Below are positions 21,972-30,503 of a stretch of 31,915 nucleotides of DNA, piece by piece. This DNA comes from JAOUEE01 sp051011595. GTDB taxonomy: Bacteria; Actinomycetota; Acidimicrobiia; Acidimicrobiales; SHLQ01. The notes beneath the pieces were generated by a model. The model was not told the DNA's origin. It saw only the letters and a program-made list of their open reading frames with translations, and searched no databases. The DNA lies in the NCBI GenBank assembly GCA_051011595.1, contig JBPCTQ010000378.1, positions 1 to 31,915 on the forward strand, written 5' to 3'. The number at the start of each line of letters is the position of its first letter. The stretch's first letter is position 1. Made by a program: the position numbers and the translations under genes.

Positions 21972-22419
21972 GCCGGGTCACGCCTTCGAGGATGAGGAGC
22001 ACCGAACCGACGAGCACGAGAACCGCGCCGAGTAATGCTCCGACTGTGGCTGCGGTATCGACCTCAAGAGGAGATGACTTGACGATCAGCCAGCCGGAGA
22101 TCAGCACCCCGCCGAGAACTGCGCCGAGCGCGCCGGCTGTGCCGGCTCGGCCCGATGCCAGGGCGACCACGGCCCCGGCGGCCACGAACGGCACGCCGAA
22201 CCAGGCCGGCGCGAACCGCAGCAGGCCATCGTCGAGCAGACCCAAGGCCCGAGAAGAGTCGACCAGCTCGTAGGAACTACGGCCAACCGACCCGCTCACA
22301 CCCCACGAGCAGAAGGTGCACACCACCGCCGCCACCAGAACGGCAGCGAGCAAGAACCCCAGGTGTGTGCGCCAGGTCATCGGTGGCCCATCGGCATCGC
22401 CCCACCGAGCCTGAGTCAC
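21814..22419 (-). CDS. Membrane protein of unknown function, four TM segments
   Basis: A 201-residue protein not assigned to a family. Hydrophobic segments: about 18-38 (LGFLLAAVLVAAVVCTFCSWG), 74-90 (WFGVPFVAAGAVVALAS), 95-113 (GALGAVLGGVLISGWLIV) and 125-145 (VGALLGAVLVLVGSVLLIL), then a charged tail (RRDEPERSERTRAHGADR). The start is GTG 22419, directly abutting the TGA of the preceding gene; ATG 22380 (MTWRTHLGF) is an alternative. The last 52 codons overlap the next gene in another frame, so the tail composition is constrained by the neighbour's Pro-rich region. It likely works with the adjacent SAF-domain protein because the genes are interleaved. Confidence 0.65.
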   Translation of the reverse strand: MTQARWGDADGPPMTWRTHLGFLLAAVLVAAVVCTFCSWGVSGSVGRSSYELVDSSRALGLLDDGLLRFAPAWFGVPFVAAGAVVALASGRAGTAGALGAVLGGVLISGWLIVKSSPLEVDTAATVGALLGAVLVLVGSVLLILEGVTRRDEPERSERTRAHGADRARHDDTHTADGATRTASPTPTPTSSSIVGTGNRPD

Positions 22420-23847
22420 TCAGGTGGCGGTCACCACCAGACAACCGGTGCAGGTCGAACTGGCGCGGGCTGCCGGTCCTGGACCGGTGCCGAGGTTGAT
22501 GACGGAGACGTCGCGGGACCCGGTGGCCGCGCCGGCCGCCACGGTCACGTCGATCAACAACGTGCCGTCGTCGACCCAGGTGACCGAGTCCACCGTGGCT
22601 CCCCCACCGTCAACCGTCACCATCGGCGTGGCCATGAACGCCGATCCACTGACCGTGAGCGTGACCGAGGCCCCTGGGGCGACGTTGGATGGGCTCACGG
22701 CGGTGACCTCGGGCCTCGGGTGCGACCGCAGGTAGAGCTGGCTCGTTCCGGCGACGGCTCCCGCCATGTTGCCCGCCGTCGTGGTGAAGGCCACCGTGCG
22801 GCCGTCGCCGGCAATGGCCCCATCGAAGACATCGGCATCGGTGATGGCACCCGGTGCGTTGCGACTCACGAGGCGCATCGTTGACGACAGGCGGTCGAAC
22901 ACGTACATGTCTCGAAGAGCATCGCTGTCGTCACCCACCAACACCAGGGTGCTGGTGAACGACACGAATCTTCCGGCGCCCGAGATCGCGATGTCCTGGC
23001 TGGCGTATGCGTGGCCGACGATGGTCTCGAGCGAGTCCGGATCGTCGACACGGCGGACGCTCACGCGCGGTTCATCGTTGTGGGGGGTGAGCTCGACCAG
23101 TTCCACGAAGGCGACATGCGTCCCATCGGCCGACAGCTCGGGACTGGCGCCCTTCCCGAGGGCGACATCGGTTCCGCCATCGAGATCGCGGACAAAGGCA
23201 TGCACCGGGTAGTACGGGTCGTTCCAGTCGTAGACCACGTGGGCGAGGTGGCGACCATCGTGCGACAGGCTGTGGCTGTTCCACACCCCGGGCGGCGACG
23301 AGACGACGCCGGTGGCCATGTCGACCACCTCGTCCTGGGTGTTCTCGAAGACCTGGGGTTCGGTGTCGATGGCCACTGTGTTGCCGTCTCCCGACAACAC
23401 GCCGGGTCCCGGTGTGGTACCCGGGACCACCTCGATCGAGTCGGTCTGGCGGTCGTAGCGATACAGCTCGGTGGCGGCGGTTGGGCTGGTGATGGTTTGC
23501 GACTCGGTGCCGAACAGCACATACCGCCCGTCGCCGCTGATGCCGTAGACCGTGGCGTTCGTGTCGTTGGGTGTGCCGTTGTTCTTCTTGCTCACCAGGG
23601 TCGTGATGCCAACCAGCTCGTCGTGCAGGAACACGTCGACCACACCGTTGGTGTCACCCGCCACCAGATCGGTCGCCGGACTCTCGAAGGCCACCCACCG
23701 ACCATCGTCGCTCAGCGCCGCGGGGCCCACATCGTCGTCGGGATCACCACCGTTGACGTCGTCGGTGGCCCGCACCGTCCAGGCACAACCGGAGGCCACG
23801 AACCCCAGGACCACTGCGGCCCATATCCATCGTGATGGTCGCGGCAC
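22420..23847 (-). CDS. Lipoprotein with TolB-like beta-propeller and IPT/TIG domain
   Basis: A 475-residue exported lipoprotein, with lipobox at Cys21 (VASGC). The middle is a PD40/TolB-type propeller with repeated blades such as AALSDDGRWVAFES, GISGDGRYVLFGT, SLSHDGRHLAHVV, ELSADGTHVAFVE, AISGAGRFVSFTS and AIAGDGRTVAFTT. The last ~95 residues form an IPT/TIG immunoglobulin-like domain (VTAVSPSNVAPGASVTLTVSG). Such proteins usually mediate extracytoplasmic protein or ligand contacts; no enzyme motif is visible. Start GTG 23847 (VPRPSRWIW) gives a clean signal peptide; the longer open frame overlaps typA. It begins 41 bp after the typA stop, and the next gene starts immediately after its stop. 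Confidence 0.8.
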   Translation of the reverse strand: MPRPSRWIWAAVVLGFVASGCAWTVRATDDVNGGDPDDDVGPAALSDDGRWVAFESPATDLVAGDTNGVVDVFLHDELVGITTLVSKKNNGTPNDTNATVYGISGDGRYVLFGTESQTITSPTAATELYRYDRQTDSIEVVPGTTPGPGVLSGDGNTVAIDTEPQVFENTQDEVVDMATGVVSSPPGVWNSHSLSHDGRHLAHVVYDWNDPYYPVHAFVRDLDGGTDVALGKGASPELSADGTHVAFVELVELTPHNDEPRVSVRRVDDPDSLETIVGHAYASQDIAISGAGRFVSFTSTLVLVGDDSDALRDMYVFDRLSSTMRLVSRNAPGAITDADVFDGAIAGDGRTVAFTTTAGNMAGAVAGTSQLYLRSHPRPEVTAVSPSNVAPGASVTLTVSGSAFMATPMVTVDGGGATVDSVTWVDDGTLLIDVTVAAGAATGSRDVSVINLGTGPGPAARASSTCTGCLVVTAT

Positions 23848-23888
23848 CCACCCAGCCTGGGCGGGGGCGGCCGGCGCGTCAATGCCGC

Positions 23889-25727
23889 TCAGAGACGAGC
23901 GTTCTTCAGGGTCTTCGCGGTACGGGCCCGGCTGGTGGCGTCGAGTTCGACCTTGCGCAGGCGCAGGTTGTTCGGTGTCACCTCGACACATTCGTCGTCG
24001 GAGATGAACTCGAGGCACTGTTCGAGCGACAACACGGTGGGAGGGGTGAGCCGCACCAGCTGATCGGCCGAGGCCGCTCGCACGTTGGTGTGCTTCTTCT
24101 CCTTGCAGATGTTGATGTCCATGTCGCCCGGACGAGGGTTCTGGCCGACGACCATTCCTTCGTAGACGTCGACGCCGACATCGACGAAGAAGATGCCGCG
24201 GTCCTGGAGATTGAGGATGGCGTTGCTGGTGGTGGCCCCCAGCCGATCGGCGACCAGCGACCCGGTGCGGCGGGTCTGGATCTCGCCGAACCACGGCTCC
24301 CATCCGTCGAACACGTGGTGCAACATGCCCGTTCCCCGGGTCTCGGTCATGAAGTCGGTGCGGAACCCGATCAGGCCACGGGCCGGCACCGAATAGTCGA
24401 GGCGGACCCAGCCGGTGCCGTGATTCACCATCTCGATCATGCGGGCCTTGCGGGGGGCCAAGAGTTGTGTGACACCACCCACGTGTTCTTCGGGGATGTC
24501 GATGGTGAGGGCCTCCACCGGCTCGTGGAGCGTGTCGTCGATGGTGCGAGTCACCACCTGCGGTTTGCCCACGGTGAGCTCGAACCCCTCACGCCGCATG
24601 ATCTCCACCAGCACGGCCAGCTGGAGCTCACCTCGGCCCTGCACCTCCCAGGCGTCGGGCCGGTCGAGGTCCAGTACCCGCAGGGACACGTTGCCCACCA
24701 GCTCGGCATCGAGGCGGGCCTTCACCTGACGGGCGGTCATCTTGTCGCCGTCGCGCCCGGCCAGCGGGGAGGTGTTGATACCGATGGTCATCGACAGGGA
24801 CGGTTCATCGACGGTGATGACCGGCTGGGGTCGAGGGTCGTCGGCGTCGGCCAGCGTCTCACCGATCGTGACGTCGGGCAGACCGGCAACGGCGATGAGC
24901 TCGCCCGCGCCCGCCTCGGCGGCCTCCACCCTCTCGAGGCTCTCGGTCACGTAGAGGTCACTGATCTTCACGTTCTCGACGGTGCCGTCGCGGCGACACC
25001 AAGCCACGGTCTGACCCTTGGTGATGGTGCCGTGCAGCACCCGGCACATGGCCAGCCGGCCCACATAGGGGGAGGCGTCCAGATTGGTGACCCATGCCTG
25101 GAGGGGGTGATCGGGATCGTGGCTGGGCGGGGGTATGTGGTCGAGCAGGGTCTTGAACAACGGCTGGAGGTCGTCGCCGGGCTGGGCCAGGTCTTCGGTG
25201 GCGGTGCCCGCCCTGGCGTTGCAATACAGGATGGGGAAGTCGATCTGGTGCTCTTCGGCGTCGAGGTCGAGGAAGAGGTCCTCGACCTCGGTCACCACCT
25301 CGGAGATGCGGGCGTCGTCGCGATCGATCTTGTTGATCACCAGCAACACCGGCAGGTCGAGGGTGAGGGCCTTGCGCAGCACGAAGCGGGTCTGGGGTAG
25401 CGGCCCCTCACTGGCGTCGACCAGCAGCACCACCCCATCCACCATGGTGAGCGCCCGCTCCACCTCACCACCGAAGTCGGCGTGGCCCGGGGTGTCCACC
25501 ACGTTGATCTTGACGTCGCCCCACCGGATGGCCGTGTTCTTGGCCAGGATGGTGATGCCCTTCTCCTTCTCGAGGTCCATCGAGTCCATGACCCGGTCGA
25601 CGACCTCTTCGTGGGCGCCGAAGGCTCCCGCCTGCTGCAGCATGGCGTCGACGAGAGTGGTCTTGCCATGATCGACGTGAGCGATGATGGCGATGTTGCG
25701 GATGTCGTCGCGGGTGGTGGTGGGCAC
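23889..25727 (-). CDS. typA: Ribosome-associated translational GTPase TypA/BipA
   Basis: A 612-residue full-length BipA. G1 is AHVDHGKT (16-23), the switch I region has EKGITI, G3 is DTPGHADFGGEVER and G4 is VINKIDRDDAR. EF-G-like domains follow, and the C-terminal part has the BipA signatures GRGELQLAVLVEIMRREG, RGLIGFRTDFMTETRGTG, NPRPGDMDINICKEKKHTNVRAA and LRLRKVELD. It binds the 70S ribosome and assists 50S assembly and stress adaptation. Start GTG 25727. It leads the minus-strand run of envelope genes and diverges from the acyl-CoA dehydrogenase pair across 87 bp. Confidence 0.97.
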   Translation of the reverse strand: MPTTTRDDIRNIAIIAHVDHGKTTLVDAMLQQAGAFGAHEEVVDRVMDSMDLEKEKGITILAKNTAIRWGDVKINVVDTPGHADFGGEVERALTMVDGVVLLVDASEGPLPQTRFVLRKALTLDLPVLLVINKIDRDDARISEVVTEVEDLFLDLDAEEHQIDFPILYCNARAGTATEDLAQPGDDLQPLFKTLLDHIPPPSHDPDHPLQAWVTNLDASPYVGRLAMCRVLHGTITKGQTVAWCRRDGTVENVKISDLYVTESLERVEAAEAGAGELIAVAGLPDVTIGETLADADDPRPQPVITVDEPSLSMTIGINTSPLAGRDGDKMTARQVKARLDAELVGNVSLRVLDLDRPDAWEVQGRGELQLAVLVEIMRREGFELTVGKPQVVTRTIDDTLHEPVEALTIDIPEEHVGGVTQLLAPRKARMIEMVNHGTGWVRLDYSVPARGLIGFRTDFMTETRGTGMLHHVFDGWEPWFGEIQTRRTGSLVADRLGATTSNAILNLQDRGIFFVDVGVDVYEGMVVGQNPRPGDMDINICKEKKHTNVRAASADQLVRLTPPTVLSLEQCLEFISDDECVEVTPNNLRLRKVELDATSRARTAKTLKNARL

Positions 25728-25800
25728 CGCCCAAGGATGGCGGGACCGGTCGGCGAATCCTCCTCACAGCCCACGTTGGAGGCAGTCTGAACGCCGGCGG

Positions 25801-25806
25801 TAGCCT
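25801..25806 (+). promoter_or_regulatory. Putative -10 for leaderless acyl-CoA dehydrogenase operon
   Basis: TAGCCT, 8 nt, then ATG 25815. It fits the TANNNT-N8-start arrangement seen before other genes in the window. Confidence 0.4.
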
Positions 25807-25814
25807 CGGCGGCC

Positions 25815-26828
25815 ATGCGACTGGAACTGACCGACGACGAAGAAGCCGTTCGCGACGTGTTCGCCGGATTCTTCGAGCAGGAATCGTCGATCGAAGTCGT
25901 ACGGGCCGCCGAGCCCGGTGGGTTCGACGGCGACCTGTGGGCGAAATTGGCCCAGACCGGCGCTCCCGGCATGGCCGTCGACACCTCGGTCGGCGGTGGT
26001 GGGGCCACTCTCGCCGACTTGGCCATCGTGGCCACCGAGGCAGGCCGCCGGCTGGCGCCGCTTCCGTTCGTGGAACACGCAGTGGCCACCCGAGCCATCG
26101 CCCGCCTGGCCCCCAACGACCCGGCGTTGGGCGAGCTGGTCTCGGGCGACCGGGTGGCCACCATCGCCCTGCGCCCCGCTGTGGATGGAGTGGCCCGACT
26201 GGTACCGGGCGGTTCGGCCGCGTCGGTGGTGATGGCGCTCGACGGCGCCGAGCTGGTGCTGATCGAAGGAGCACCCCCGCCCGGTCCGGCCAACACCGGT
26301 CATGCCCCGCTGGCCGATCGCCCGCTGTCGGACCCGTCCCGACGGGTCGTCGGTACCGAGTCCGACTTCGCGACCGCCCTCGCCGAATGGCAGGCCCTCA
26401 CCGCATCGTCGTTGGTCGGCCTCGGCCATCAGGCCCTGGCCGTTGGGGTCGAGTACGTCATGGACCGGGAGCAGTTCGGTGTCCCCGTGGGGTCGTTCCA
26501 GGCCGTTCAGCACGGGCTGGCCTCGGCGTCGCTCGGTCTGGAAGGGGCCGAGTACCTGGCTCACAAGGCGATCTGGGCCCTCGGGGCAGGCATCGACGAC
26601 GCCCCGAACCTGGCCTCGATGGCCTTCTTGTTCGCATCGGAGTCGGCCCAGGCCGCGGCAGCAGCCAGCCTGCAGTACCACGGCGGGTACGGCTACAGCG
26701 ACGAGTACGACATCCAGTTGTACTTCCGCCGGTCGAAGTCGATGACACTCGTGCTCGGCGATCCCGGCGTCGAGATACAGACTCTGGCCGACCGGTTACT
26801 CGGCCCGCGACAGGGAGAGGTGGCCTGA
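25815..26828 (+). CDS. Acyl-CoA dehydrogenase-like subunit (short form)
   Basis: A 337-residue FAD-dependent acyl-CoA dehydrogenase family member, shorter than the ~380 residues of canonical enzymes. The N-terminal helical domain (LTDDEEAVRDVFAGFFEQE), the middle beta domain (reduced, Ala/Val-rich) and the C-terminal helical part are present: YVMDREQFGVPVGSFQAVQH is a strong signature, and YHGGYGYSDEYDIQLYFRRSK matches the C-terminal FAD/subunit region. I see no clear catalytic Glu and the central FAD/acyl loop is degenerate, so it may be the non-catalytic partner of a heteromeric FadE pair with the next gene. The stop overlaps the next start (TGATG), favouring equal synthesis. Confidence 0.85.
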   Translation: MRLELTDDEEAVRDVFAGFFEQESSIEVVRAAEPGGFDGDLWAKLAQTGAPGMAVDTSVGGGGATLADLAIVATEAGRRLAPLPFVEHAVATRAIARLAPNDPALGELVSGDRVATIALRPAVDGVARLVPGGSAASVVMALDGAELVLIEGAPPPGPANTGHAPLADRPLSDPSRRVVGTESDFATALAEWQALTASSLVGLGHQALAVGVEYVMDREQFGVPVGSFQAVQHGLASASLGLEGAEYLAHKAIWALGAGIDDAPNLASMAFLFASESAQAAAAASLQYHGGYGYSDEYDIQLYFRRSKSMTLVLGDPGVEIQTLADRLLGPRQGEVA

Positions 26829-27994
26829 TGGACTTCTCGTACCCACCTGAAGCCGACGGCTTCCGGGCCGAGGTGCAGGACTTCCTCGCCGAACATGTGA
26901 CCCCGGCCGTTCTCGAAGAGCAACACAGTGGCACCGTGCACAGCTGGGAGCTGCACCAGAAGATGGCGGCCAAGGGGTGGCTCAACGGTGCGGTGCCCGA
27001 GGAACTGGGTGGTGGTGGCCGCGACGCCATCGAGATGTCGGTGCTGATCGAGGAGCTCCAGCTGTTCCGGGCTCCCATCGATGCCATGGGTGTGGTCATC
27101 GCCCTGGCTTCGATCATCTTGGAGATGGGCAACGACTTCTTGAAGGGCGAGGTGGTGCCCAAGCTCTTGAACGGCGAGTCGCTCGGATCCTTCGGCTACA
27201 GCGAACCCGAGTCGGGTTCCGACGTGGCCGCGGCGCAGACCCGGGCTGTTCGCGACGGCGACGAGTGGGTGATCAACGGCACCAAGATGTGGACCACCAT
27301 GGCCCACGAGGCCGACTACGTGATCCTGCTCACCCGCACCAACCTCGACGTGCCCAAACACAAGGGCCTCACGTTCTTCATCGTGCCGTTCGACACGCCC
27401 GGCATCGAGATCCAGCCGGTGTGGACCATGGGCTACGAGCGGTCGAACGCCACCTTCTACGACGAGGTCCGCCTCGACGACAAGTGGCGCCTGGGCGACG
27501 TCGACGGTGGCTGGGCCGTCATGAAGACGGCGCTCAAGTTCGAGCGGGGAATCGCCGGAGGGCAGTACTTCTCGGCCCCACTCATCGAGGACACCATCAC
27601 CTTCGCCCGCGAGCACCGACGCCCCGACGGCACGCTGCTGATCGACGATCCGGTGGTTCGGGAACGACTGGTTCGAGCCATGATCGACGTAGAGGTCTGC
27701 CGGGTCTTCGCCCAGCGGGTGGCCTACGGCGCCGCGGTCGGGGCACCGTTCGGTGTCGAGGGTTCGATGACCAAGTTGTTCGCCTCCGAGTCGTTCAAGA
27801 AACACTCCAACTGGTTCATCGACATCGCCGGTCCCGAGGGGTTGATCCGTCACGGCGAACCCGACGCGCCGGTGGGTGGGTTCATCGAGGAGAGCTTCCG
27901 CCATGCGCCGGTCACCACCATCTACGGCGGCACCAGCGAGATCAACCGCAACATGGTGGCCGAGGGTCACCTGGGCCTGCCCCGGGCCCGGTAG
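26828..27994 (+). CDS. Acyl-CoA dehydrogenase
   Basis: A 388-residue acyl-CoA dehydrogenase that should introduce the alpha-beta double bond into an acyl-CoA. Motifs: FSYPPEADGFRAEVQDFL (N-domain), GYSEPESGSDVAAAQTRA and WVINGTKMWTT (FAD/substrate binding), ERSNATFYDEVRL, and the C-terminal TTIYGGTSEINRNMVAEGHLGLPR. Where medium-chain enzymes have the catalytic Glu in YEGT, this has Gly (YGGT), as in many actinobacterial FadE proteins whose base lies elsewhere. Start ATG 26828 overlaps the previous stop. The pair resembles heterotetrameric FadE enzymes for steroid or branched acyl-CoAs; this substrate guess is inference. It ends directly against the convergent SGNH gene with no spacer. Confidence 0.9.
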   Translation: MDFSYPPEADGFRAEVQDFLAEHVTPAVLEEQHSGTVHSWELHQKMAAKGWLNGAVPEELGGGGRDAIEMSVLIEELQLFRAPIDAMGVVIALASIILEMGNDFLKGEVVPKLLNGESLGSFGYSEPESGSDVAAAQTRAVRDGDEWVINGTKMWTTMAHEADYVILLTRTNLDVPKHKGLTFFIVPFDTPGIEIQPVWTMGYERSNATFYDEVRLDDKWRLGDVDGGWAVMKTALKFERGIAGGQYFSAPLIEDTITFAREHRRPDGTLLIDDPVVRERLVRAMIDVEVCRVFAQRVAYGAAVGAPFGVEGSMTKLFASESFKKHSNWFIDIAGPEGLIRHGEPDAPVGGFIEESFRHAPVTTIYGGTSEINRNMVAEGHLGLPRAR

Positions 27995-29191
27995 TCAGCC
28001 GGCCACCGTCACCGTCGAGCACCCGATGGTGGGATTGCGGAGTCCGGCTCTGATGTTGAGGCCACGAACACACAGCTCGTGTTCACCCGCCGGCAACACG
28101 GCGACGAAGCGGAAACCGTGACGGCGACCGTTGCCGAACTTGGCCTCGACGTCGAGTCGTAGCCGGTTGGCCTTTCGGCCCTGCGCGAACGCTCCGTCGA
28201 CGAAGAGATGGGCGCCGATGGGTCGGCGGCCGTCGGGGTCGAACACCCAGCCCTTCACCTCGACCCTTCCCCCGCCCAGGTCGGTGGCCTTGGCCGTGCC
28301 GACCGGCTCGTTGTCGGTGAACACGACCGTGCAGCCGACGAACCGGGTGCGGGCCGACTGGGCGTTGACCCCCTGCACACACACGTAGTGCGGGCCGTCC
28401 GGGACGGCCGCGAGATAGGAGTAGCCGTGACGGGTGCCGTAGCCGAGGTGGGCCATGTCGGGCCGCTCGATACCGGCTCTCCGGGAGTGCGCCAGTCGAC
28501 CATCGATCCAGATGTGCACGTCGATCGGTGCGGGCGTGTCGGGGTCGGCCGCCCATCCCCGCACGTGGAGCCCGTTGCGTTCGGGTCGGGCCGCCACCGC
28601 CCCCACCGGGGCGTCGTCGTAGCGTCCGGCTCCTCGAACATGGCCCGCCACCAGATCGGCCAGCCGCCGTTGGCCGGCCGGGGTGAGGTGCACATCGTTG
28701 GGGTGCCAGGTCATGGCCGGGTCGGCCGCGATGGCGGTCCAGTCGGCCAACTCGACGTTGGGCCGCGACCAGGCCTCCTCGTCGAGAATGGCGTTCACCG
28801 TGTCCATACCCACTCGATAACGCTGAGGTGTGACCCACACAATCCGGTCGACATCGGCCAGGGCGTCGAGGGTCCGGCGCACGCTGGCCCGGAAGAACGC
28901 GGGGTTGCCCAGATAGTTGGTGCCCAGCTCGATGACCACGATGTCGTCGATGAGATGACGCTGGCGAGCGATGATCTCGGGAGCAGCAGCCACGAGGAAC
29001 CCGCCGAACCCGTCGAAGTTGACCTCGTGGTCGGCCAGCGCGGCCCGCACCTCGTCCTTGGCCGACAACATCACCGAGTCATGGAGCACGTAGACCCGTT
29101 CCCGGTCGGCTCGTTCGGGAGCCTGCGCCGCAGCCGGTAGGGCGCTCAGCAGCAGGATCGTGGTGACCAGCACGCCGACGGTCCGGTACAT
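27995..29191 (-). CDS. Secreted SGNH/GDSL-type hydrolase with two C-terminal repeats
   Basis: A 398-residue exported protein. Signal peptide about 1-23 (VGVLVTTILLLSALPAAAQA). The SGNH domain, about 31-200, has block I VLHDSVM (Ser39), a block III-like IVVIELGTNY with its Asn, and block V WHPNDVHLTPAGQRRLADL with the Asp-His pair, so it could be an esterase or acyl/acetyl hydrolase. It is followed by two ~95-residue repeats, each with GW..DPD, an I..HIWIDG or IGAHLFVDG strand, RPD or RLDVEAKFG, and HGY/HGF, ending in a Cys-containing strand (VCVQGVN, LCVRGLN). Such repeats are common in actinobacterial wall-associated proteins. The start overlaps the upstream stop (TGATG). Confidence 0.8.
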   Translation of the reverse strand: MYRTVGVLVTTILLLSALPAAAQAPERADRERVYVLHDSVMLSAKDEVRAALADHEVNFDGFGGFLVAAAPEIIARQRHLIDDIVVIELGTNYLGNPAFFRASVRRTLDALADVDRIVWVTPQRYRVGMDTVNAILDEEAWSRPNVELADWTAIAADPAMTWHPNDVHLTPAGQRRLADLVAGHVRGAGRYDDAPVGAVAARPERNGLHVRGWAADPDTPAPIDVHIWIDGRLAHSRRAGIERPDMAHLGYGTRHGYSYLAAVPDGPHYVCVQGVNAQSARTRFVGCTVVFTDNEPVGTAKATDLGGGRVEVKGWVFDPDGRRPIGAHLFVDGAFAQGRKANRLRLDVEAKFGNGRRHGFRFVAVLPAGEHELCVRGLNIRAGLRNPTIGCSTVTVAG

Positions 29192-29634
29192 CAGGTCTTG
29201 GCCCGCAGGATCGGTTCGAGGGTCTCGATGTAGTCGGTCAGCCGGCTGGCCAACTCGAACACCAGGTCCGGGTCATCGGGTTCGATCCAGGCTTCGGAGA
29301 GGCGATACCAGTCATCGGGGCGGCCGTAGAACGGACCGAGCTCGGCCTCGGGTCCCAGGCGTTTCCGCCATTTCTTCTCGCCTGCGGTGAGCGCGGCCAC
29401 CACCGCGTCGTTGTCGTCGGGTTTGGGGTGTTCGGTGTGGAACCCGGTCTCGATGGCCCATCCCTCGGTGCCATCGACCAGCCGACGGTTGATGAACTGG
29501 CTCTCGTAGTGAGCCCGCGTGGGTTTCTTGGGCCCGAACCAGACCTTCACCCCGTACCGGTGGGCCTTGTGCTGGAAATCCTCGTAGTCGGGTGAGATCA
29601 ACGAGCTCACCGCGTCGGCCACTTGGTCGAACAT
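29191..29634 (-). CDS. Conserved-looking protein of unknown function
   Basis: A 147-residue soluble, acidic protein with no signal peptide or membrane segment. I do not recognise it. Distinctive segments are HRYGVKVWFGPKKPTRAHYESQ, GTEGWAIETGFHTEHP, EKKWRKRLGPEAELGPFYGRP and DWYRLSEAW, rich in Trp, Tyr and His. Start ATG 29634 (MFDQVADAV) has GGAG 11 nt upstream; GTG 29649 and ATG 29664 in the same frame are alternatives. The stop overlaps the SGNH hydrolase start, so it is coupled to a secreted protein although itself cytosolic. It diverges from the LigI-like hydrolase. Confidence 0.65.
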   Translation of the reverse strand: MFDQVADAVSSLISPDYEDFQHKAHRYGVKVWFGPKKPTRAHYESQFINRRLVDGTEGWAIETGFHTEHPKPDDNDAVVAALTAGEKKWRKRLGPEAELGPFYGRPDDWYRLSEAWIEPDDPDLVFELASRLTDYIETLEPILRAKT

Positions 29635-29675
29635 CCCGAGTTCCACTCCGGCAGCTTGTCGCATGGCGACGGCGG

Positions 29676-30503
29676 GTGAAAGATCGCGCCGTGTTCGACG
29701 CCCACACCCACGCCGTCTCCCCCGACCTCGACCGATTTCCTCGAACCGCGCCCTCCTTCCCGGCGGCGTGGCTGGACGACGACCCTCCCTCGGCCAACGC
29801 GCTGGAGGCGGCCCTGGATGCCGCCGGGGTGGCCGGGGCGGCACTGGTGCAACCCCAGGGCGCCTATCGCTTCGACAATCGCTACGTGCTGGAGGCGGCG
29901 GCCGAGTCCCCACACTTGGCGCCCGTGGTCAGCATCGACATGACCGACCCGCAGCGAGCAGCCGTGCTCGCCGAGTCGGCCACCGCAGGAGCTGTCGGGG
30001 TGCGGTTGTTCTCGATACCCACGCCCGAGCAGTCGTGGCTGGCCGACCCGGCGACGTTCGACGTGTGGGAGCTGTGCCGGGCCCGGTCACTGGTGGTCTC
30101 GATCTGTTGCCTGCCCGCCGAGTTGGAGGCAGTGGCCCGTGTGGTCCGCACCTTCCGCGACCTGCCGGTGGTGCTCGACCACTGCGGGTTCGTCGATGTG
30201 GTGGACGGCGCCGGACCGTTGGAGCCCCTCGTCCCCCTGGAGAACCTCCACCTCAAGGTCACCGGCCACATGCTCCATGAGGCCGAGCAGCACGGCGCCG
30301 TCGTGTCGTCGGTGGTGGAGACGCTGGCGGCCATGGTCGGTCCGTCCCGGCTCATCTGGGGTTCGGACTGGCCCCAGACCGGCCTGTCCTACACCGAGTC
30401 GGTTTCCATGGCCCGACGAGCCACCACCACCTTGACTGCTGCCGACGCCGAACGGGTACTGGGGGCGACGGCGGCGCAGCTCTATCGTCGGCCGCTCGGG
30501 TAG
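29676..30503 (+). CDS. Amidohydrolase-superfamily hydrolase, LigI-like
   Basis: A 275-residue TIM-barrel hydrolase of the PF04909 type, close in layout to 2-pyrone-4,6-dicarboxylate lactonase (LigI) and related lactonases. The first strand has FDAHTH (H10, H12 as metal or substrate histidines), then GAALVQPQGAYRFDNRYVLEAA, LPVVLDHCGFVDV, LHLKVTGHML and the C-terminal RLIWGSDWPQTGLS with the catalytic Asp. Such enzymes open lactones in aromatic-acid degradation; the substrate here is not certain. GTG 29676 is chosen as start; GTG 29691 is possible, and the upstream open frame overlaps the divergent gene. The 3' end overlaps the convergent dehydrogenase by 22 bp. Confidence 0.8.
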   Translation: MKDRAVFDAHTHAVSPDLDRFPRTAPSFPAAWLDDDPPSANALEAALDAAGVAGAALVQPQGAYRFDNRYVLEAAAESPHLAPVVSIDMTDPQRAAVLAESATAGAVGVRLFSIPTPEQSWLADPATFDVWELCRARSLVVSICCLPAELEAVARVVRTFRDLPVVLDHCGFVDVVDGAGPLEPLVPLENLHLKVTGHMLHEAEQHGAVVSSVVETLAAMVGPSRLIWGSDWPQTGLSYTESVSMARRATTTLTAADAERVLGATAAQLYRRPLG

